DNA of 9,580 nt from Anaerolineales bacterium (lineage in GTDB: Bacteria > Chloroflexota > Anaerolineae > Anaerolineales > Villigracilaceae): assembly GCA_025966435.1 (NCBI GenBank), contig JAICRQ010000097.1, positions 1-9,580 of the forward strand, written 5' to 3'. The notes beneath the pieces were generated by a model that saw only the letters and a list, made by a program, of their open reading frames with translations, did not search any database and had not been told where the DNA came from. Position numbers and translations under genes: made by a program. Numbering within the stretch: the stretch's first letter is position 1; each line of letters starts with the position of its first letter. This document shows, one piece after another, positions 1-6,087 of the stretch.

Positions 1-2
1 AT

Positions 3-164
3 GAGGATTATAAGCAAATTCTTGATCGTCTTGGCTTACGCATTGTTGAACATCATAAACCATTAGGTTACGATACCGATCCTTTTGAGTGGCTTGATGA
101 AAAAAAGGTCTCGCCCGTGGCAATTTACATAATTAAAAAGGTTCAAAAAAGAACGAAACATTAA
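3..164 (+). CDS. Methyltransferase-like protein, C-terminal fragment (cut by left edge)
   Basis: An open frame enters from the left edge and ends at TAA 162-164, giving 53 residues of a C-terminus. It contains GLRIVEHHKPLGYDTDPFEWL and then KVSPVAIYIIKK. This reads like the tail of a class I SAM-dependent methyltransferase: a 'GF-x-V-E' segment, a K/R-P-L-G loop, a short aromatic stretch, then a final beta strand ending in 'K-V-SP-x-x-I-Y-x-x-x-K'. The SAM-binding glycine motif would lie upstream, outside the window, so neither catalysis nor substrate can be judged. The ATG at position 1 is in another frame that stops at 64-66 and is not the start of this gene. The stop lies 62 bp before the first attC-like repeat, so this would be the cargo of the leftmost cassette. 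The family call rests on resemblance of a short tail and is tentative. Confidence 0.5.
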   Translation, partial: EDYKQILDRLGLRIVEHHKPLGYDTDPFEWLDEKKVSPVAIYIIKKVQKRTKH

Positions 165-226
165 GTTGAGCAATGAGCATAGAGACAATGATGTAATTTA
201 ATGGTGAGGCTTCTAAACAAACCCGC

Positions 227-366
227 ACCTAACACAGCGTGCGCCTGACGTGTGGGACTGCGCTTCGCGCGTGCGGCATTTTCGAGCATTTTTCTGGCTT
301 CGAGTTTTTCCTGCTCCCAAACAGAGTCCACGTCCGCCCACCAGCGGGTAACGCGAGCCGTTAGCT
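227..366 (+). repeat. attC-like site A
   Basis: 140 bp. The left box is ACCTAAC (227-233), followed by ACAGCGTGC. The right end is GGGTAACGC, spacer GAGCC, then GTTAGCT (360-366). GCGT and ACGC can pair just inside the boxes, and internal GTGGG/CCCAC segments can extend the stem. The right box differs from the GTTRRRY consensus at one base. Its TTAGCT pairs exactly with the left box AGCTAAC of site B, that is, with the other end of the cassette it begins. Confidence 0.75.
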
Positions 367-425
367 TGTTCTTTGCGCAATAAGCCAAAAAGCAGAAAAA
401 TGGCTCAATTTGCTTGATTTTGCTG

Positions 426-434
426 TGCTATACT
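426..434 (+). promoter_or_regulatory. Extended -10 promoter for the DUF4160/DUF2442 pair
   Basis: TGCTATACT is a TG-N extended -10 element (-10 hexamer 429-434) with no good -35 at 17 bp spacing. A transcript starting near 441 would have a short leader holding AGGAG (446-450), 6 bp before the ATG at 457. It sits 60 bp inside the cassette, so the pair need not rely on a promoter upstream of the array. Called by eye from motif matches. Confidence 0.5.
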
Positions 435-456
435 TTAATAAAAGTAGGAGAAGTAT

Positions 457-706
457 ATGCCCGTAATCGCCCGATTTTATGGCATCGTCATCAAAATGTA
501 TTTCAGCCAAAGTGAGCATGGCGTTCCCTATTTTCACGCGGTCTATGGTGAGTTTAATGGTGTCTTTGCCATTGAAACCCTCGAAATGATTGAAGGCGAT
601 TTACCAGCCAGGAAAATTAGTCAAGGAATGGGCAGAACTTTATCAGAGTGAGTTATTACGTATGTGGCAGAATAACGAGTTTAAGCAACTGCCAGGATTG
701 GAGTAA
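457..706 (+). pseudogene. DUF4160-domain protein, frameshifted
   Basis: The ATG at 457 follows a good AGGAG site. The first frame starts MPVIARFYGIVIKM and carries PYFHAVYGE (residues 24-32) and IEGDLPAR, the hallmark segments of DUF4160 proteins of about 80 to 90 residues. It stops early at 649-651. The rest of the domain continues in the +1 frame from about 614: KLVKEWAELYQSELLRMWQ and so on, ending at TAA 704-706, three bases before the next gene. Read across the shift, the protein would be about 83 residues, a normal length. The family usually has about two extra residues at the joint ('LPxRAL-x-LV'), so loss of five bases near 612 is the simplest explanation. A sequencing error or programmed +1 shift at AAAA (613-616) are alternatives. 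DUF4160 is often found next to DUF2442, as here, and the pair has been suggested to be toxin-antitoxin-like. The function is not established. Confidence 0.8.
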
Positions 707-709
707 AGT

Positions 710-973
710 ATGGATACTCCCAAAATTTTATCGGTTGAAGCGTTAGAAAATAAGAATTTATTGGTCAAGTTTGTGAACGGGGTTGAGAAGATCTACGACT
801 GTAATCCGTTGCTCAGCATGGAAATGTTTGAAGTGCTCAAGAATGATGCATTTTTCAAATCGGTCAAGGTTGATTCGGGTGGGTATGGTATCTCATGGAA
901 CGATGATGCTGATTTGAGTGAATATGAACTCTGGACAAACGGCGTCGAAGTTGCAATAGCTGAGAATAAGTAA
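710..973 (+). CDS. DUF2442-domain protein
   Basis: 87 residues. It opens with ILSVEALENKNLLVKFVNGVEKIYD, the two-strand start of DUF2442, continues with a 'F-x-x-V-K-V-D-x-x-G-Y-G-I-S-W' segment, and ends with DADLSEYELWTNG. The family is a small alpha/beta domain of about 80 to 90 residues, so this copy is complete. It begins 3 bp after the frame-corrected stop of the DUF4160 gene and would be translated from the same mRNA. It ends 17 bp before the left box of attC-like site B, the close packing expected of a cassette. Because its partner is broken, this may be an orphan: if the pair is a TA-like module, DUF2442 would be the surviving member. Function is unknown; the family call is firm. Confidence 0.85.
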   Translation: MDTPKILSVEALENKNLLVKFVNGVEKIYDCNPLLSMEMFEVLKNDAFFKSVKVDSGGYGISWNDDADLSEYELWTNGVEVAIAENK

Positions 974-990
974 CCCACAACATTAAAACA

Positions 991-1119
991 AGCTAACAAT
1001 GCGTGCACCCGACTTGAGGTACGCACCGCGTTTTTTGGCATTTTCCTAGCTTTGAGTTTTTTCCGTTTCGATGGCGAGTCCACCATCCCACCCCAAGCGG
1101 GTAACGCTCACCGTTGGGC
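991..1119 (+). repeat. attC-like site B
   Basis: 129 bp. Left box AGCTAAC (991-997), then AATGCGTGCACCCGAC. Right end CGGGTAACGC, spacer TCACC, GTTGGGC (1113-1119). It is a close relative of site D, of the same length. The two boxes of this site pair poorly with each other. Each pairs exactly with the far end of its own cassette: AGCTAA with TTAGCT of site A, and TTGGGC with GCCCAA of site C. The inner stem CTTG-GGT/ACC-CAAG is interrupted by one A-C mismatch. Confidence 0.8.
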
Positions 1120-1223
1120 GGCGACTCACAGCAGTTTTATTAGAGCTGAACCTTGTGAAACTATAGAGAGCAGGCGGAAAACAACCGCTGGTTTAGACTT
1201 CATCATATTTCACGGAGATCACT

Positions 1224-2162
1224 ATGGACCCACTCATGCAATGGGGTTTGCACATCGTCCAATGGATGCAAACCTTCCGCACTCCGGTGCTCGATACGTT
1301 TTTTCGAGCCGCCAGCTTTCTAGGCGAAGAAAACTTCTACATTCTCTTTTTTCCCATTATCTACTGGTGCCTGCACAAAAGAATCGGCTCGCGTCTCGCG
1401 GTTCTATTCCTCTCTTCCGCGTATGCAAATGCTTTTTTCAAGAGCCTGTTTGCTGCCCCACGTCCTCATCAAGTTGACCCCACCCTGTATGCGCCTCTCA
1501 AAGCCAGTGGCTATGGGATTCCAAGCGGGCACACGCAAGCTACAGTCGTGATCTGGGGCTATATCGCGACCCAACTGCGCACTTGGTTCTGGTGGGCGCT
1601 CATCTTCATCCTGCCGATTCTGGTCGGGCTCTCGCGAATATACTTGGGGGATCATTTTCCACAAGATGTGATCGCGGGTGCGATCATCGGCACGATTTTC
1701 CTTGTAGTGTACGTTGCGCTCGAGCCATGGGTCTCACAGTGGTTCGCGACACGCACAACTCTCTGGACACGCCTTGCTGTCGCGATCACTATTCCCCTCC
1801 TGTTGGCGACAGTGTATCTGAAAGACGCAGGCTCAGTACTGGGCACTTTGTGGGGAGTGATGATTGGCTTGGTGTTGGAATCAGAATGGATTCGGTTCGA
1901 TCACCACGCATCACCCACAAAGCAGATCATCAAGCTTGTGATTGGACTCGGCATTGCGCTGGGCTTGCGCTTTGGGTTGAAGGCAATTCTCCCCGCAGGG
2001 GACATTGCAACTTTCTTCCGGTACGGTGTGATCGGCTTCTGGGTGACCTTTGGCGCACCCTGGATTTTTGTGAAAACACGGCTGGCAGAGCAATTGATTC
2101 ATCCGTCGCCGGTCATCAGCCATTCGCCAATTGTGGACCTTGAATCGAGAATTGAGCCTTAA
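1224..2162 (+). CDS. PAP2-family membrane phosphatase
   Basis: 312 residues. GGAG (1214-1217) lies 6 bp before the ATG. All three parts of the PAP2 phosphatase signature are present: K73-x6-R80-P81 (KSLFAAPRP), P100-S101-G102-H103, and S137-R138-x5-H144-x3-D148 (SRIYLGDHFPQD). H103 would act as proton donor and H144 as nucleophile in removing phosphate from a lipid phosphate or pyrophosphate at the membrane. Hydrophobic segments lie at about 35-50, 58-72, 105-135, 148-165, 181-196, 204-218, 237-255 and 262-283, so this is a polytopic membrane enzyme with extra helices after the catalytic core. The substrate (phosphatidate, undecaprenyl pyrophosphate or another) cannot be told. It ends 3 bp before the next gene, with which it shares a cassette. 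No strong promoter is visible in 1120-1223, only an imperfect hairpin at 1171-1190. Confidence 0.92.
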   Translation: MDPLMQWGLHIVQWMQTFRTPVLDTFFRAASFLGEENFYILFFPIIYWCLHKRIGSRLAVLFLSSAYANAFFKSLFAAPRPHQVDPTLYAPLKASGYGIPSGHTQATVVIWGYIATQLRTWFWWALIFILPILVGLSRIYLGDHFPQDVIAGAIIGTIFLVVYVALEPWVSQWFATRTTLWTRLAVAITIPLLLATVYLKDAGSVLGTLWGVMIGLVLESEWIRFDHHASPTKQIIKLVIGLGIALGLRFGLKAILPAGDIATFFRYGVIGFWVTFGAPWIFVKTRLAEQLIHPSPVISHSPIVDLESRIEP

Positions 2163-2165
2163 GCC

Positions 2166-3596
2166 ATGCGCATTTTCGAGACCCTTATCATTCTATTGAA
2201 CCTCGTCGCCTTGTTGGCAACGTGTCTCCCGTTCTTCCTCCAGTTTCGCTGGCTCAGGTTCTTGCCCGCAGTTGTGATCTGTCTAACGCTCGTTCATTTG
2301 ATCGTCGAACAGTATCGGTGGCAAATGGCCATATCCTACGTGATGACGGCTACGCTGTTCTTGTTCACTCTGCCAAATCTGCTGAAAGGCACAGCCTCTT
2401 CTCTCAGCGGAATGCGCGCTGTGCTGTTGGGCGCGTTCGGATTTGTGTGGTGGCTCATCGCTATCGCCTTGCCAATTATTCTCCCTGTACCTCGCCTGCC
2501 GATGCCGCCTGGTCCATATGCGGTCGGTTCTGTCTTGTACGATTGGACGGATACAACGCGCGCCGAAACATATGCACCCGCTCCGAATGCCAAACGTGAA
2601 TTGATCGTTCAGATTTGGTATCCCGCCCAACCGACGACGGATGCCAAGCTGATTCCTTTCGTGGATAATTTCGATGTGGCGTTACCGGCATTCGCCGATT
2701 TTCTTAAGTTGCCCTCCTTTACTTTAGATCATTTGCGTTTGGTGCGAACGCATAGCTACGGTGACGCGCCAGTTCGCAACGATAACGCACCGTACCCTGT
2801 GGTCATCTATTCTCACGGTTACCAGGGTTACCGTACCGCCAGCTTCAATCAGATGGAAGCACTGGCGAGTTCGGGGTATGTCGCTATCGCGATTGACCAT
2901 CCCTACGCTGCTTCATTCACTGTTTTCCCGGATGGACGCGTGGTGGTGAACGATCCGGCGATATTGCCTCCGGCCGGACGAAATCAACCTGGCGACCAAG
3001 AAGCGCGAGAAAAGTTGCAAGCGACGATTGTCGCCGACCAGCGTTTCGTGATGGATCAATTGGAACTTTTGAACACTGGCAATTTGGATCCGCGCTTTGC
3101 CGGGAAACTCGACCTGCAACGAATTGGTTTGACGGGCGTCTCGCTCGGCGGCGGCGCGATTGTCTGGACGTGTAAGATTGATGCGCGTTGCAAAGCTGGA
3201 CTCGCTCAGGATGGTTGGTATGAGCCAATCCCCCAGACTGTTGTTTCTGAACCTTTGCGCCAGCCGTTCATGTTTATGCAAAGCGAAACGCAAATGTGGA
3301 AGATGGATAATCTTGCGCGACTCGATAAGCTTTATCAAAGCGTCAACGCGCCTGCTTTTCATCTGAAGTTTGCCGGCGTGCTCCACGCTGACTTTGGCGA
3401 TTATCCACTGTTGACATCGCTTAGCGCGCCGCTCATGTACGAGCGCGGGACGTTGAATGGCGAACGCACCGTATATATTGAGGCCGCGTACCTGCTCGCG
3501 TTCTTTGACATGTTTTTGAAGGATCAACCTGTGCCGCTGTTAAACGGTTCATCGCCCGATTATCCAGAAGTGCATTTCGAGACCCACTCGCCTTGA
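2166..3596 (+). CDS. Membrane-anchored alpha/beta hydrolase, PAF-acetylhydrolase-like
   Basis: 476 residues. The N-terminus has about four hydrophobic helices (roughly 5-26, 30-47, 55-70, 84-107). An alpha/beta-hydrolase domain starts near residue 115 with PGPYAVGSVLYDWTD and IVQIWYPA. The oxyanion-loop segment is VVIYSHGYQGYR (213-223), the nucleophile elbow is G324-V325-S326-L327-G328, a likely acid is D349 (QDGW), and the likely base is H407 in GVLHADFGD. This order and the 'H-x-x-F-x-D' ending match the platelet-activating-factor acetylhydrolase (plasma/isoform II) branch of lipases, which cleave short or oxidised acyl chains from phospholipids. The true substrate is unknown. It is coupled to the upstream PAP2 gene (3 bp gap, no strong ribosome-binding site), suggesting joint expression and a shared role in membrane-lipid turnover. 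It is much longer than a typical cassette gene. Confidence 0.88.
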   Translation: MRIFETLIILLNLVALLATCLPFFLQFRWLRFLPAVVICLTLVHLIVEQYRWQMAISYVMTATLFLFTLPNLLKGTASSLSGMRAVLLGAFGFVWWLIAIALPIILPVPRLPMPPGPYAVGSVLYDWTDTTRAETYAPAPNAKRELIVQIWYPAQPTTDAKLIPFVDNFDVALPAFADFLKLPSFTLDHLRLVRTHSYGDAPVRNDNAPYPVVIYSHGYQGYRTASFNQMEALASSGYVAIAIDHPYAASFTVFPDGRVVVNDPAILPPAGRNQPGDQEAREKLQATIVADQRFVMDQLELLNTGNLDPRFAGKLDLQRIGLTGVSLGGGAIVWTCKIDARCKAGLAQDGWYEPIPQTVVSEPLRQPFMFMQSETQMWKMDNLARLDKLYQSVNAPAFHLKFAGVLHADFGDYPLLTSLSAPLMYERGTLNGERTVYIEAAYLLAFFDMFLKDQPVPLLNGSSPDYPEVHFETHSP

Positions 3597-3677
3597 GTGA
3601 TGGCATATAGCGCGGCATCGCCAGCGACAGAATTTTGTATGCCTATATTCACATAGTTGACGGTAAGTGGTAGTGCC

Positions 3678-3883
3678 GCCCAACACAGCGTGCACCCGAC
3701 CCCTGGAAAAGCACCAGGACTGTCGTGGTGGGAGTCTGCGCGTTTCTTGGCAGTTGTCTTGGCTTTGGGCTGATTCCGTCAAAGCGGCGTTATCTCGTCC
3801 CGGGAGAGCACCGGGATGGTGCCCAATCCCACCCACCAGCCCTCATCAGGGTGCTACGCAACGGGTAACGCGAACCGTTAGCC
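3678..3883 (+). repeat. attC-like site C (long type)
   Basis: 206 bp. Left box GCCCAAC (3678-3684), then ACAGCGTGCACCCGAC. Right end CGGGTAACGC, spacer GAACC, GTTAGCC (3877-3883). Paired segments in order from the outside in: GCGT/ACGC, ACCCG/CGGGT, AGCACC/GGTGCT and GTGGTGGG with CCCACC/CAC. The inner part also holds two GC-rich inverted segments (CCCGGGAGAGCACCGGGATG region, about 3799-3818). GCCCAA matches exactly the TTGGGC that begins this cassette at site B. An open frame running through this repeat into the next gene is not taken as coding. Confidence 0.75.
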
Positions 3884-3927
3884 CGCAGACATCAGTAAGG
3901 ATTAAAATAATGTCAGGAGAACAACAA

Positions 3928-4470
3928 ATGAGAAAAGTTATTTTTGCAATCAACATCACGATAGACGGCTACTGTGGTCATGAAGAGGGGATCGTCGACG
4001 ACGAATTGCACGAGTATTTCACTGGGCTCTTGCGTGATTCAGGCGTTGAAATCTTCGGACGGAACACGTATCACTTGATGTATCCGTACTGGCACGATGT
4101 CGCAGTGAATCAATCGGAAACGGAAACGACCAACGAATTCGCACGTGCATTCGATTCCATACCAAAGATTGTCTTTTCAACGACGTTGAAGAGCGTAGAG
4201 TGGAACAACACGACGCTCCTCCACTCAAATCTTCGAGAAGAGATTATGAAGTTAAAACAACAGCCAGGAAAGAATATTTCCATTGGGGGACTGAACATCG
4301 CATCGCAAGTTGCCCAATGGAATCTCATCGACGAGTATCACTTTGTCGTTCACCCGATCATTGCGGGAAAAGGTCCCCGCTTGTTCGAATCGGGCAAGAA
4401 CCTTACATTGAATCTTGTCGGATCAAAAACATTTCGTTCGGGCGTTGTTGCGTTACATTATAAGAAATGA
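3928..4470 (+). CDS. RibD C-terminal / dihydrofolate-reductase-like protein
   Basis: 180 residues. I chose the ATG at 3928 because AGGAGA (3915-3920) lies 7 bp upstream. The same frame stays open back into the attC-like repeat, with another ATG at 3910, but those codons do not look like protein of this family. The N-terminus MRKVIFAINITIDGY is the 'S/N-x-T-x-D-G' strand and loop typical of the RibD_C/YyaP-type branch of the DHFR fold. Next comes EIFGRNTYHLM ('x-x-G-R-x-T-Y-x-x-M'), then KIVFSTTL, then ISIGGLNIASQ for the nucleotide-binding glycine pair, and finally DEYHFVVHPIIAGKGPRLF, the usual closing block. Such proteins are probably NAD(P)H-dependent reductases acting on pterin- or pyrimidine-like compounds, but most are uncharacterised. 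It is not a DfrA- or DfrB-type trimethoprim-resistance enzyme. It is the first gene of cassette 4. Confidence 0.88.
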   Translation: MRKVIFAINITIDGYCGHEEGIVDDELHEYFTGLLRDSGVEIFGRNTYHLMYPYWHDVAVNQSETETTNEFARAFDSIPKIVFSTTLKSVEWNNTTLLHSNLREEIMKLKQQPGKNISIGGLNIASQVAQWNLIDEYHFVVHPIIAGKGPRLFESGKNLTLNLVGSKTFRSGVVALHYKK

Positions 4471-4544
4471 TTCTTTATGGAAACCAAGGGATTATGGTGA
4501 CAACAGAGAGTCTTGGGATCGTCGCATTTAGTGGCGCATTTGCG

Positions 4545-4551
4545 GGCTAAA
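4545..4551 (+). other. Possible remnant of a lost attC left box
   Basis: GGCTAAA is followed by GCAATG. An intact long-type site begins GGCTAAC-AATGCG (as at 6756). GGCTAA is exactly what would pair with TTAGCC at the start of this cassette (3878-3883). It lies between the two genes of cassette 4, where a missing site would be. A seven-base match may be chance. Confidence 0.25.
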
Positions 4552-4580
4552 GCAATGTAGTACACCTAAATCTGATTGAG

Positions 4581-5093
4581 ATGCAACCGATTGACAAAGA
4601 TGTTCGAGCATTTCTTATTGCCGAAGCGTTTCGGTTTATTGAGCGAATCGTTGGTATTCCAGGTGTAAGGCGCATCGCCATGCTAGGCTCACTTCTCAGT
4701 TCTAAAGCTAACCCAAAAGATGTGGATTTTCTGATTACGGTCGATGATGAAGCTGATCTCACTGCTCTTGCGAAGTCTGCTCGTAGGCTCAAGGGCATGG
4801 CACAAAGTAAGAATAAGGGTGCAGATGTGTTTCTCGCGAATTCGGCGGGTCAGTATATCGGTCGGATTTGCCATTGGAGTCGGTGCGGTCCCCAATTCCG
4901 TGCTACGTGTGATGCCAGAAACTGCGGCGTGCGAGAGTATCTGCATGATGATCTGGATGATATTAATCTTGAGCCTCGTTTAGTCAAGGAACCGCCGCTC
5001 GAAATATGGCCAAATGTCGTTGCTCGTCAATCGGTTGCCAAAGATCTTTTGCCTTTCCTGGCTAAATATGAGGTGAACAGAAGTGAGCCGTGA
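4581..5093 (+). CDS. Nucleotidyltransferase-fold protein of unknown role
   Basis: 170 residues; start ATG 4581, with only weak Shine-Dalgarno similarity upstream. The N-terminal half shows the Pol-beta nucleotidyltransferase signature: G36-S37 (AMLGSLLSS), then D47-x-D49 (PKDVDFLI), and a plausible third acidic residue D82 in ADVFL. These would bind the metal ions and the nucleotide. The C-terminal half has a cluster C97-H98, C102, C110, C115 (ICHWSRC and TCDARNC), which could bind a metal ion, then EYLHDDL and a 'P-x-x-I-W-P-x-V-V-A' segment. I recognise the fold but not a named family with a known function. It might modify a small molecule or a macromolecule, or be a toxin or antitoxin of the MNT type; nothing in view decides. 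It ends 14 bp before site D, as expected for cassette cargo. Confidence 0.75.
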   Translation: MQPIDKDVRAFLIAEAFRFIERIVGIPGVRRIAMLGSLLSSKANPKDVDFLITVDDEADLTALAKSARRLKGMAQSKNKGADVFLANSAGQYIGRICHWSRCGPQFRATCDARNCGVREYLHDDLDDINLEPRLVKEPPLEIWPNVVARQSVAKDLLPFLAKYEVNRSEP

Positions 5094-5107
5094 AAGATGT
5101 TCGCGCC

Positions 5108-5236
5108 GCCTAACAATGCGTGCACCCGACTTGGGGTACGCGCCGCGTTTTTAGGCATTTTCCTAGCTTTAGCGGAATCCTGTTTCGAGGGCGAATCCAC
5201 TCTCCCACCCCAAGCGGGTCACGCTCGCCGTTAGGC
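5108..5236 (+). repeat. attC-like site D
   Basis: 129 bp and the best-paired site here. GCCTAAC (5108-5114) pairs with GTTAGGC (5230-5236); GCGTG with CACGC; ACCCG with CGGGT; CTTGGGGT with ACCCCAAG. On the left arm a single C (after GCGTG) and a single A (after ACCCG) are left unpaired, while the right arm has none between these stems. Unpaired single bases on one arm are what integron integrases use to choose the strand. AAT and TCGCC form the unpaired spacer next to the boxes. Pairing was worked out by hand. Confidence 0.82.
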
Positions 5237-5295
5237 GCTTCGCGTAAACGCAAAACCAATCGGCACGATCAATCAGAAAAAAATATGGAGAAGTC

Positions 5296-5682
5296 ATGAA
5301 ATCATCAAGTACAGAACAACTTAACGGACACCACAGGGAATTATTTACTAACGGCGGACTCTCAGGTGAAGGTCAGATGAAGAATGGCAAGCGTCATGGT
5401 AAATGGAAGTTTTATTATCAGAATGGTGTTGTGAAAGCCATTGGAAGGTATGTAGACGGCGAATTGGACGGCTATTGGGAATGGTGGCGTGAAAATGGAC
5501 AACCGCTTCAAGCCGGCGCTTTTAACAATGGCAAACAAATTGATTATTGGAAGCGCTACTACGATAATGGTCAACTCTGGGATGAAGGAACATATGTAGA
5601 GGGCAAGAAGGTTGGTGAGTGGAAGGTTTATGATAAGTCTGGCACTCTTAAGCAAAGCAAGGTTTACAAGCCAAGAAAATAA
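5296..5682 (+). CDS. MORN-variant repeat protein (YwqK-like)
   Basis: 128 residues; GGAG (5287-5290) is 5 bp before the ATG. After a polar N-terminus come four 24-residue repeats at about 26-49, 50-73, 74-97 and 98-121, each of the form G-x-x-x-x-G-x-x-x-G-x-W-x-x-Y/W-x-x-N/S-G-x-x (for instance GKRHGKWKFYYQNG and GKKVGEWKVYDKSG). This is the MORN_2/'toxin-antitoxin system YwqK family antitoxin' repeat, a beta-hairpin solenoid. The antitoxin name comes from B. subtilis YwqK and says little about function here: no toxin partner is present in the cassette. There is no signal peptide or membrane segment, so it is probably cytoplasmic. It is the only gene of cassette 5. The 160 bp after it (5683-5843) are AT-rich and hold no gene or clear signal that I can see. 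Confidence 0.85.
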   Translation: MKSSSTEQLNGHHRELFTNGGLSGEGQMKNGKRHGKWKFYYQNGVVKAIGRYVDGELDGYWEWWRENGQPLQAGAFNNGKQIDYWKRYYDNGQLWDEGTYVEGKKVGEWKVYDKSGTLKQSKVYKPRK

Positions 5683-5843
5683 AATATACATGAAAGCCAG
5701 CTTCGCAAATCCCAAATCATTTGTCTCGCATGCAATTTCGTAATCCGTGTTTTTAGATTCTTGCCAGATTTCAAGTCGTGATAAATTTTGTCCAGTTTTC
5801 GGTGTCGTCTTTTTTCAGCCAGCGAGTCTTCAAGTTCATCCGC

Positions 5844-6015
5844 CCCTAACAAAGCTGCACTTGACCCTCGGGAGAGCACCGATACTAGCGTGGTGGGAGT
5901 CGGCGCGTTTTCAGGCAGTTTGCGCGGCTTGAGCTTGGTTCCGGCAAAGTGGCGTCATCTCGTCCCACCAGCCCTCATCAGGGTGCTGCGCAACGGGTAA
6001 CGCTCACAGTTAGCC
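5844..6015 (+). repeat. attC-like site E (long type)
   Basis: 172 bp. Left box CCCTAAC (5844-5850), then AAAGCTGCACTTGACC, a weaker match than in the other sites. Right end CGGGTAACGC, spacer TCACA, GTTAGCC (6009-6015). Inner stems shared with site C are AGCACC/GGTGCT and GTGGTGGGA/TCCCACCA. The left box misses by one base the TTAGGC that begins its cassette. TTAGCC at its right end pairs exactly with GGCTAA of site F. Confidence 0.72.
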
Positions 6016-6052
6016 CCCTTCGTGCAAAATGGGAAATGATACCCAAGGTGGA

Positions 6053-6081
6053 TTGATATTACATAGCATATCGTATATAAT
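6053..6081 (+). promoter_or_regulatory. Sigma-70-type promoter for the PIN/RHH module
   Basis: TTGATA (6053-6058), a 17 bp spacer and TATAAT (6076-6081): a near-consensus promoter. The -10 ends only 6 bp before the ATG at 6088, so transcription would begin at or next to the start codon. TA modules usually repress their own promoter; a short palindrome-like ATATCGTATAT (6068-6078) overlaps the -10 and is a possible operator for the RHH antitoxin. Confidence 0.72.
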
Positions 6082-6087
6082 ACCGTT

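Noticed and set aside
161..388. Small - strand open frames in repeats (161-388, 793-1086 and others)
   Set aside because: They recur because the repeats recur, differ in frame and have no initiation signals.
1583..2143. 186-codon + strand frame overlapping the PAP2 gene
   Set aside because: The PAP2 frame has all catalytic motifs and membrane helices. The other frame has neither.
2913..3527. 204-codon open frame on the - strand inside the esterase gene
   Set aside because: Shadow of a well-supported hydrolase gene; the translation resembles nothing and is rich in unlikely residues.
3667..3927. N-terminal extension of the RibD-like protein
   Set aside because: The open frame runs through attC-like site C. 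The true family start and a good ribosome-binding site are at 3928.
3928..4470. Trimethoprim-resistance dihydrofolate reductase cassette
   Set aside because: The sequence matches the RibD C-terminal/YyaP-like branch, not DfrA or DfrB enzymes.
5296..5682. MORN-repeat gene as an antitoxin
   Set aside because: The 'YwqK antitoxin' label is inherited; no toxin gene accompanies it in its cassette.
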